From assembly GCA_007695205.1 (NCBI GenBank), contig REEF01000423.1, positions 1-12,952 on the forward strand: a stretch of DNA of 12,952 bases, given 5' to 3'. A program made the translations under genes and the position numbers. This stretch comes from Planctomycetaceae bacterium. GTDB taxonomy: Bacteria > Planctomycetota > Planctomycetia > Pirellulales > Pirellulaceae. Position 1 is the stretch's first letter, and each line of letters begins with the position of its first letter. The notes beneath the pieces were generated by a model, which made no database searches, was not told the origin of the DNA, and was given only the letters and a program-made list of their open reading frames with translations. Positions 1 to 6,617 of this stretch are shown here, in pieces.

Positions 1-615
1 CGAACTGGCAACCGGCTTCGGACGTTTGTTCCACCGCGTGGCGGGCAGTCCGGCATCGGTAGCTCGCGAAACAGCCCGGCGCCGCGGCTCGCATCGTTTC
101 CGCAACCCCGGCGGTCGACTGCTGGATGTAGCCAGCCGCCACGGCTGACAGCCCCTGCTGCCCCGGTTGATCCGCCACGCCTGCCGGTGACATGCTGGTC
201 TCGGGAAACCAATCCTTTCTGCACAGCCGGTACGCTGGAAGTCGCAGGGCGAATCATGCGCCGCTGCTGCAAACGGGCAAGATCCCTTCTGAACGGCGCA
301 ATCCAGCAAAGCCCAATACTGTGCGATACCCGCCAGCGAGAGCATCGGCTTCCCCACCGGAATGACAGTCTCGGCCGATGTGGCAACCACTCCGGCGATC
401 GCCGCGCAACCCTCAAAAGCTGTGTCCGTTCGTTCCAAAGCTGTCCCCGTTCACGTTCACAAAGCTGGCTGTCCCCTTTCCGAAGCTGGCTGTCCCCGTT
501 GCCGTTCACGTTAAGAAGATCGACGGCCGGTGGCTGTTCTATTAAAATGGTTGGGCTGGAATTGGAAAGAAGGCACAAAGAACCCCCGTTGGCGCCGACC
601 TTTGGAGAACGAACC
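1..615. other. Upstream stretch without a supportable gene
   Basis: No convincing gene was found here. On the + strand a frame is open from base 2 to a TGA at 146-148 (48 codons, arginine-rich). It could be the tail of a gene entering from the left, but so short an open frame is expected by chance in GC-rich DNA. The frame of the downstream phosphoesterase stays open back to an ATG at 187. The encoded 143 residues are rich in Arg, Cys and Ser and look like non-coding translation, so they were not accepted as an N-terminal extension. The - strand also has open stretches, none with a recognisable domain. The only clear structure is the degenerate repeat at 415-513. An AT-rich patch around 538-548 could contribute a -10 element for the operon, but no matching -35 is visible. 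Confidence 0.5.
415..513. repeat. Degenerate tandem array, four ~21-24 bp units
   Basis: Four successive units begin at about 416, 438, 462 and 483. They share a core reading AAGCTG(GC)TGTCC(CC)GTT. The third and fourth units share the identical 15-mer AAGCTGGCTGTCCCC (462-476 and 483-497). The second and fourth both end in CGTTCACGTT. The array lies about 100 bp upstream of the phosphoesterase start. It may be a remnant of a dispersed planctomycete repeat or a set of protein-binding sites; the sequence alone does not decide between these. Confidence 0.55.
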
Positions 616-1497
616 ATGATGAAACGAACGCTCTTTGCGGCTCTGCTGGCCGTCCTCTGGGCTGGTACGGGCCCTACGGTCGATCTCGCCTGGCTCGATG
701 CGTACAACCCGGCGATAACGGCCACGCTCTATGCTGAAGAACCGTCCACCGAACGCGTTATCTGGTGGGTCGCAGGGGATCCGCACGTCGGCCACGGTTC
801 CGAGGCGTTTCCGGGGCAACATCTTGCCACGGCTGTGGCCGACGTGAACGAACTTGGGATCGCCGACGAAGCCATCATGCTCGGCGATCTGGTCGAAGAC
901 CGCGCAGCGTTCAGTGACATATTCGTCCGCGAGATGGATAAGCTGAAGGTCGATTGGACGTACGTGCTGGGGAATCACGATTTCGACCGAACGACTGGCC
1001 TGCCGGTGCTGTCGCCCCGCTACGACGCCCGGACCGTCCAGGGGATTCGCTTCATCACCCTTTCCGACGAAGTATCGGGATCGACCGACAGGAACCTGGT
1101 GATGAGCGACGCACAGGAACGGTGGTTCTGGGAGGAACTAGCAACGCATCGGAACAAGGATACCCCCATCTTTCTCTTTACCCATCAGCCACACCCGGAA
1201 TTCGGCAAGTGGCCCCAGTTGCAGGAAGTGCTGGACGAATACAACATCGTCGCGTGGTTCAGCGCGCACAAACACCGCTGGGATATTCGCAAAGACTCCG
1301 GCGTTGGGTTCATCCAGGTCAACATTCACTCGATTGGCGGTGTACGGGAAGATTACCTGAGCAGTTTTCTTTATTTGGACCGGACCGGCGACACCGTGGA
1401 AACGACCGTCCGATTTCGAAATCACGAGAAGCGTGAGTGGATTCAAGTGGATGGGAAGGACCAAGTGACCTTCACGGTTGACTTGGCGAGCGATTGA
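616..1497 (+). CDS. Exported calcineurin-like metallophosphoesterase
   Basis: This is a predicted phosphohydrolase of the calcineurin-like (purple acid phosphatase-type) superfamily, 293 residues long, acting outside the cytoplasm. The full set of dinuclear-metal motifs is present: D55-x-H57, GD(91)xxxD95, GNHD (N120, H121), H190 in THQPH, and AHKH (H218, H220) in place of the usual GHxH. The N-terminus (MMKRT followed by a leucine/alanine-rich core) is a signal peptide; the cleavage point is unclear, possibly as late as residue 40. The start was chosen because a GGAG at 604-607 lies 8 nt before ATG 616 and the signal peptide begins there. The frame is open further upstream but codes for nothing protein-like. 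It is the first gene of a three-gene + strand cluster, with only 38 nt to the next start. The fold and metal site are well supported. The substrate (phosphomonoester, diester or nucleotide) cannot be told. Confidence 0.88.
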   Translation: MMKRTLFAALLAVLWAGTGPTVDLAWLDAYNPAITATLYAEEPSTERVIWWVAGDPHVGHGSEAFPGQHLATAVADVNELGIADEAIMLGDLVEDRAAFSDIFVREMDKLKVDWTYVLGNHDFDRTTGLPVLSPRYDARTVQGIRFITLSDEVSGSTDRNLVMSDAQERWFWEELATHRNKDTPIFLFTHQPHPEFGKWPQLQEVLDEYNIVAWFSAHKHRWDIRKDSGVGFIQVNIHSIGGVREDYLSSFLYLDRTGDTVETTVRFRNHEKREWIQVDGKDQVTFTVDLASD

Positions 1498-1535
1498 TAC
1501 CGGGCGTCCTCTGGGCCTTAAAGGAAGGAAGACCA

Positions 1536-4500
1536 TTGAAAAGTCTAGTGCGAGATTCGCTGACGAGTCTGATGATTGCTTGGGTATCGGTTGCCACCGT
1601 TGCGGCGAGTGCCGGTGACTGGCCGGCTTACCGCAAGGACGGCCGCCGATCGGCGGTCACCGCTGCGCGGCTGGATTTCCCGCTGGGCGTCGCCTGGGTG
1701 CATCGTATGCCGCAGGCCCCGCGTGCGGCTTGGCCCGACTGCGGACGGGCGTTTTCGATCTTCGATTTCGATTACGCGGTCATGCCGGTGGTCGTCGGCG
1801 GGGTGGTGTACCTGGCCAGTTCTGCCGACGATACGGTCTACGCTCTGGACGCCGCAGATGGCTCGTTGCGGTGGACCTATACGACCGGTGCGCCCGTGCG
1901 GTTCGCTCCGCACATCGCGCATGGCCGGTGCTATTTTTCCAGCGATGACGGAAGGGTGTACAGTCTGGACGCGCGGACGGGCGAAGAGATTTGGACGTTC
2001 CACACCGGCTTGGACGACCGGATGCTGCTTGGCAACGGTCGGTTGATCTCGCGCTGGCCCTCGCGCAGCGGGGTGCTGGTGGACGGCGACACGCTGTACG
2101 TGGTCGGCGGCATGTGGCCCAGCGAGGGTGTGGCCGTGTACGCGTTGGACGCGGGGACTGGCCAGGTGCGGTGGTGCAACGACACGATCAATGCGTTGTA
2201 TCTGCCTTACCCGCACGACGGCCTGTCCCTGGGTGGTCCGACCTCGCAAGGTTACCTGCTGAGCGATGGCCAGGTCTTGGTGATGCCCACCGGCGAGGGT
2301 TCGCCCGCGCTGATCGACGCCGCGACCGGCGAACTGCTGTACTGGGATGCGCGGCCGGCCGGATCGACCTGGGCGACGCTGGTCGACGGCTTCGTGGCCA
2401 CACCCGCTCGCGGCTGGCAGCCGAACCTGCCGGTGCGACTGGGCGAGACGGAGTTGTTCCGGGCCGACGGTTTGGCGTTTTTTAGCCTTGCAGGCGGGCG
2501 ATCCGACTACGGCAAGTGGAGCGGCTACGATCGTCTTCCCGGCAGTCCCCGTGAAGGGATGGACCGCTGGCGAGGGCAGATCGCCCCGGTCGGCGGCCGG
2601 AACCGGGCGGTGTTCACGGGCGACCGGTTCTTCGCCTCCGGCATGGGAGAACTGGAAGCGATCGACACGTCCGGGGATGCCTTGAAACGTCTGTGGAGCA
2701 TCGAGCACGAGCGGATCTACAGTTTGGCGCTGGCCGGCGATGTGCTCGTCGCCGGTTCCGACGGGAAGGTCACTGCGGTGGACAGCCGGACCGGGGAAAT
2801 CATCTGGAGCGGCCGCGTCGACGGTCAGGCGCGGGGCCTGGCCATCGCCGGGGGCACGCTGTATGTCTCGACCGAGCAAGGAACGCTTTATGCCTTTGCC
2901 CCGGGTCACGAGGCGGTGTCCGAACCACTGCGGCCCGCCGTTTCGGCACCGCTGCCGGAGGGTTACGCGCTGGTGGTCGGCAGCGACGACACGGCGGTCG
3001 CCGAACGTCTGGCGGCAGCGGGCCAGCGGAACGTTCTGGTGCTGCTGCCCGATGCACGGGCCGTACAGGAGGCTCGGGCGCGATTGGTCCGTCAGGGCGT
3101 CTATGGCCGCTCGATCGTCGTGCATGCGATCGCGACGGACGGGAAACTGCCGTACGCCGACTACTTCGCCGACGACGTGTTGGTGGTGGGTGGCGCCCAG
3201 CGGATTCGCCCCTCGGAGCTTTACCGCGTGCTGCGTCCTCTGTCGGGTCGGCTCGAGTTCGAGGAGATGACGGCCGAGCAGCGGGCTGCTTTCGTACGCC
3301 GGGCGGGGATTCCCGCGGCGGAATTCGACGGCCGGGTGGTCACTCGCGGCCGGTTGGACGGCGCGTTCGACTGGGACTCCCCGGCGGTAGTGGACCAGCG
3401 GGTCTCGTGGCCACTGGAGCTGCTCTGGTTCGGCGCGCCCGGGCGGCAGCGAGTCCTTTCCCGCCACCGGGCCGATCTGCCGCCGCCGGTGCCCGCGGCG
3501 GGCCGGGCGTTCCATCTGGGCGACGGCTACGTCATCGCGATCGACGCCTACAACGGCAGGGAGTTGTGGAGCCGTTACGCACCGGGCTACCGGCACGTGG
3601 CTGCCGACGATCGTCACGCTTATGTCGGCATCGGCGACGGCATCATGCAGTTGGATGCGCAGACCGGCCGGCTCCAGCGGATCTACGGCAACGTGGACTC
3701 GCCGGTTTTTTCCTTGGAGCACGAGCAGGCGTTCCGCGCCGCATCCGACGATCTTCGTTATGGCGGAACGATGGTTGTCCGGCGAACCGATTCGGCGGTG
3801 GAACTCCATTTGACGTCGGCGACGCCCGCCCAGGACGACAAGGACGGCTGGGTGATGTGGTTCGACTTCCGGCCGTCCGAGCAGCGGCTGCTGCCTTCGG
3901 GGCCGGGCGCCTTTCCCTTGATCGTCGACCTGAAACGTGGCCGGTTGCGCCGATTCGAAGGCTTTGCGGCCGCTTCCCAGCCGGCAGTGGAACTCCAAGC
4001 GACGGACGGCGGTTATCGGGTACGGATCCCGCTGGCCGAGATCGCCCGGCTGACGGGGCACGATCCGGCGAGCTTTGACATGTCGGCGGAGATCGAGTTA
4101 TACCAGCAGGGCGATCAGCGCCGCATGTTCCACGCCGCCCCCATCACCGGGCGGCGCGATCCGTGGCGTACGGGCACCGCGACGTTCGTATTGCGTGGCG
4201 AAGCGTTACCTTCGCGGGCTCCCCTGGCGCAGGTCGACCGCGCGGCTCTGGACGAGTTGCCAGCCCACGCCCGCCACTGGGGACGGGTGCCGCTTTATCA
4301 ACGGCACGACGGCAACGTCCCGCGGTTGCCGGTCATCCCGCCGGGGCGCGAGGAACTGGCCGTGCGGACGAACCCCATCACGGGCGAGCGCGGCGAGTTG
4401 TTCTTCCTGCGTGGCTATGGTTGCAGCGGTACCGTGGCCTCGGCCACGATGAACGTGGTGCGTTCCGGCACGGTGGGCTTGTACGACCTAAAGGATGACA

Positions 4501-6512
4501 GCGGGATGCGCAACTTGCCGGGCACCCGCTCGGGCTGCCGGATCACCTTGTCGCCGGCTTTGGGGCTACTGCTTTCGCTGGAAGGGACGGGCGACTGCTT
4601 CTGCCCTTACAATTTCCCGGCCACCGTGGCCATGGCGCCCGCCCGCAAACGCAGCCACGAGGACTGGGCGGTCTTCATGGACCAGTCGCGTGTGGGGCCG
4701 GTGCAGCACTTGGCTTTGAACTTCGGCGCCCCAGGGGACCGCCGGGACGAGCATGGCCGGTTGTGGCTGGGTTATCCCCGCGCACGGATGATGTACGCCA
4801 CGGGCGATTCGTTCGGCCCTTTCCCGCAAACGATCAGCCTGCCGATCTCGTTCGACGTCGCCCCCGGCGGCGGCTCGTATCGTGTGAATGCCAACCGGGT
4901 CGTTGTGGAGCATACAAACCAGCCCTGGATTACCGCCTCCGGGCTGGAGGGCGTCCGAAAATTGCAACTTGGTCTGATCTACCACGAGCCCCTGACGACG
5001 GCGTTGGCCTCCGCCGTGCCCGCGCCCCCGCAGATCGACGGCCGATTGGACGACACTTGGATCGACGATCCCGGCATCCCCGTCAACGGGAATCCCGGCG
5101 GGCTGACGGACGAGGGCCGAGTGCGGGTGCGGTACGACCGAGACCACCTGTACCTGGGCTTTGTGAAGAAAGCCCGGGTCGACCGCCGCGGAACGCCGCT
5201 GCCCTGGGACTCCGATACCCGATTCAACGTGTTTTTCAAAGACACCGAGCGTTCGGCCTACGCCCAGTTTCAGGTAGGGCTGGACGGCACGCTTCGCAGC
5301 CAGGCGGTCAGCAGCGTGGTGCCATTGCCGCAGATCTCGCCCATCGATGTGGACGGCACTGCCGCCGATTGGCGAGACCGCGGGGTCGATCTGGCGCTGG
5401 GTGACACTCATGGGATGCTGCGAATGGCCTGGACCGACGGCGGCCTCGCGCTGTTCCTGCGTGTGCCGGAGGCCCAAGCGGAAGACTTTCCGCGCGGGCT
5501 GCGGGCTCAGTTTGCCAACCTGGAAAGGGAACGCATTCTCGAACTGGTGGTCGACACCGAGCGGCGAACGGCGCAGATCGTTCGCGGTAAGCTCCTCGGG
5601 CACGACGACCGCGAGATCGAACCCACCGTATTCGACCAACTGGGCACGACCCGCATGCGACGCAACCTGAACCAATTGCGCCAGTCGGAGCGGATCGAGG
5701 CCGACGTGGTGGTGCGCACCGTCGATCGGGACGTGCTGGTCGAGGCGATTCTGCCACTGGACTCGCTGGGACTGGACGCGACGGAACTGGACGCGACGGA
5801 ACTGGACGCGACGGCTCATCCGTCGATCGGGTTCCAGCTTTCCGCCTTCGATCCGAACCACGGCGATGGCAACATTACCTCTGGCTCGGGCGCCCGCCGC
5901 GATTTGTTGGCCAGTGGCAGCCTGCTGAGCCTGGTCCCTGGCGACGCGGAAACTCCGTCTGGGCGCGTCACCACAGCGAACGTCCGGCGGGAATGGTACG
6001 GCCGAGTATGGAATTTCCAAGCGGCCTGGCACGAGCTTCCGACGCGCCGCTGGGCCGGAGCTGCCCGGACAGAAGGCGGCGAATTCCAGGTAGAGATGGC
6101 CATCCCGCATCAGTTGCTCGAAGAGATCGACCTCTCGCTCGACCGGCTGCTGGCCCAGTTCGGGGCGGCGGGGGACTTGTCGGCCAATCTGGACGATCTC
6201 GATCGGCGTTTCCGTTCCCGTTTCGTTCGCATTCATACCGAGCGGATTCCCGCAGAGACGGCGACCTATCTGCTCCGCATGCATTTTGCGGAACTCGACG
6301 ATCTGCAACCCGGGCAGCGCGTGTTCGATGTGCATGTCCAAGGCCGCCCGGTATTGGAAGGGTTCGACATCGTGCGCGACGCCGGCGGTCCACGGCGGGC
6401 GATCAGCCGCGACTTCCGCATCACCGCCGAGCGGGAGTTGAGCATCCAGTTCATCCCGCAGGCGGGCGAACCGCGCATCAGCGGTCTGGAACTGCTGCGA
6501 ACTACATTCTGA
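1536..6512 (+). CDS. Giant exported PQQ-propeller / methyltransferase-like / CBM9 / malectin mosaic protein
   Basis: A 1658-residue exported protein. TTG 1536 was chosen as start because AAGGAAGG (1521-1528) lies 7 nt upstream and a clean signal peptide follows (cleavage after ASA, residue 26). A TTG at 1494 overlapping the previous stop is an alternative. Rough domain order: PQQ-like propeller repeats (29-460; units of the type VYALDAADGSLRW); a Rossmann methyltransferase-like segment (476-577) with degraded SAM motif; further PQQ repeats (629-719); a CBM9/DOMON-like beta domain (720-890); a conserved cysteine region (C963, C1001, C1021, C1023); two more CBM9-like domains (from about 1161 and 1267); and a malectin domain (about 1559-1658, with YLLRMHFAEL and GQRVFDVHVQG). 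Family resemblance is from memory of planctomycete PQQ proteins, which show the same methyltransferase-like insert and cysteine region. A role in binding carbohydrate or cell-surface polymer, perhaps with redox function through PQQ, is inference. No catalytic site is evident. Domain borders are approximate. Confidence 0.88.
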   Translation: MKSLVRDSLTSLMIAWVSVATVAASAGDWPAYRKDGRRSAVTAARLDFPLGVAWVHRMPQAPRAAWPDCGRAFSIFDFDYAVMPVVVGGVVYLASSADDTVYALDAADGSLRWTYTTGAPVRFAPHIAHGRCYFSSDDGRVYSLDARTGEEIWTFHTGLDDRMLLGNGRLISRWPSRSGVLVDGDTLYVVGGMWPSEGVAVYALDAGTGQVRWCNDTINALYLPYPHDGLSLGGPTSQGYLLSDGQVLVMPTGEGSPALIDAATGELLYWDARPAGSTWATLVDGFVATPARGWQPNLPVRLGETELFRADGLAFFSLAGGRSDYGKWSGYDRLPGSPREGMDRWRGQIAPVGGRNRAVFTGDRFFASGMGELEAIDTSGDALKRLWSIEHERIYSLALAGDVLVAGSDGKVTAVDSRTGEIIWSGRVDGQARGLAIAGGTLYVSTEQGTLYAFAPGHEAVSEPLRPAVSAPLPEGYALVVGSDDTAVAERLAAAGQRNVLVLLPDARAVQEARARLVRQGVYGRSIVVHAIATDGKLPYADYFADDVLVVGGAQRIRPSELYRVLRPLSGRLEFEEMTAEQRAAFVRRAGIPAAEFDGRVVTRGRLDGAFDWDSPAVVDQRVSWPLELLWFGAPGRQRVLSRHRADLPPPVPAAGRAFHLGDGYVIAIDAYNGRELWSRYAPGYRHVAADDRHAYVGIGDGIMQLDAQTGRLQRIYGNVDSPVFSLEHEQAFRAASDDLRYGGTMVVRRTDSAVELHLTSATPAQDDKDGWVMWFDFRPSEQRLLPSGPGAFPLIVDLKRGRLRRFEGFAAASQPAVELQATDGGYRVRIPLAEIARLTGHDPASFDMSAEIELYQQGDQRRMFHAAPITGRRDPWRTGTATFVLRGEALPSRAPLAQVDRAALDELPAHARHWGRVPLYQRHDGNVPRLPVIPPGREELAVRTNPITGERGELFFLRGYGCSGTVASATMNVVRSGTVGLYDLKDDSGMRNLPGTRSGCRITLSPALGLLLSLEGTGDCFCPYNFPATVAMAPARKRSHEDWAVFMDQSRVGPVQHLALNFGAPGDRRDEHGRLWLGYPRARMMYATGDSFGPFPQTISLPISFDVAPGGGSYRVNANRVVVEHTNQPWITASGLEGVRKLQLGLIYHEPLTTALASAVPAPPQIDGRLDDTWIDDPGIPVNGNPGGLTDEGRVRVRYDRDHLYLGFVKKARVDRRGTPLPWDSDTRFNVFFKDTERSAYAQFQVGLDGTLRSQAVSSVVPLPQISPIDVDGTAADWRDRGVDLALGDTHGMLRMAWTDGGLALFLRVPEAQAEDFPRGLRAQFANLERERILELVVDTERRTAQIVRGKLLGHDDREIEPTVFDQLGTTRMRRNLNQLRQSERIEADVVVRTVDRDVLVEAILPLDSLGLDATELDATELDATAHPSIGFQLSAFDPNHGDGNITSGSGARRDLLASGSLLSLVPGDAETPSGRVTTANVRREWYGRVWNFQAAWHELPTRRWAGAARTEGGEFQVEMAIPHQLLEEIDLSLDRLLAQFGAAGDLSANLDDLDRRFRSRFVRIHTERIPAETATYLLRMHFAELDDLQPGQRVFDVHVQGRPVLEGFDIVRDAGGPRRAISRDFRITAERELSIQFIPQAGEPRISGLELLRTTF
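2961..3266 (+). other. Degenerate SAM-methyltransferase-like domain inside the PQQ protein
   Basis: Residues 476-577 of the giant protein follow the class I methyltransferase layout. There is a beta-strand and turn at GYALVVGSDD, where active enzymes have a glycine-rich VxGxGxG loop. A second strand, VLVLLPDA, has its acidic residue in the usual ribose-binding position. A third block includes GRSIVVHAIA, and later VLVVGG and SELYRVLRPLSGR echo the common E-x-x-RVLRPGG motif. The SAM loop has lost two glycines (VVGSDD). The protein is predicted to be exported, where SAM is not expected. A structural or repurposed ligand-binding role is therefore more likely than methyl transfer. Confidence 0.55.
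5772..5816 (+). repeat. Three 15-bp in-frame tandem repeats
   Basis: The unit CTGGACGCGACGGAA occurs at 5772-5786 and 5787-5801. A third copy at 5802-5816 differs only in the last two bases (CT for AA). It encodes three LDATE/LDATA pentapeptides (residues 1413-1427 of the giant protein), in a linker-like position between strands of the third CBM9-like domain. Near-identity of the copies suggests recent slippage expansion; length variation between strains would keep the reading frame. Confidence 0.9.
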
Positions 6513-6535
6513 CCCGCGCAGATGCGGACTACGGA

Positions 6536-6563
6536 TTGCGTTTACGGTAGTCGCTATTATACT
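6536..6563 (+). promoter_or_regulatory. Possible sigma70-type promoter before the HzsA-related gene
   Basis: TTGCGT (6536-6541) and TATACT (6558-6563) are separated by 16 bp. They lie in the 105-bp gap after the giant gene and would start transcription around 6570, about 48 nt before the start codon. The -10 matches consensus at 5 of 6 bases, the -35 at only 3. The gap is longer than the 38 nt upstream in the cluster, so a secondary internal promoter is plausible but unproven. Confidence 0.28.
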
Positions 6564-6617
6564 CAAGAGATCCGGAATGCCCGCTCGTTCCCTCTCCGCG
6601 AAGAAGGAGTCACACCG

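Noticed and set aside
187..615. 143-codon N-terminal extension of the phosphoesterase frame
   Set aside because: The translated stretch is Arg/Cys/Ser-rich and not protein-like. It would bury the signal peptide, and a good GGAG site precedes ATG 616.
1545..4061. 838-codon open frame antisense to the giant gene
   Set aside because: It is opposite clear PQQ repeats; long antisense frames are expected from GC-biased codon use, and the translation shows no domain.
2693..4078. 461-codon + strand frame overlapping the giant gene
   Set aside because: It is a low-complexity Gly/Arg-rich shadow in another frame of a gene with clear domains.
4566..6566. 666-codon antisense open frame
   Set aside because: It lies opposite the CBM9-like and malectin domains. 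The translation is Arg/Gln/His-rich without recognisable motifs.
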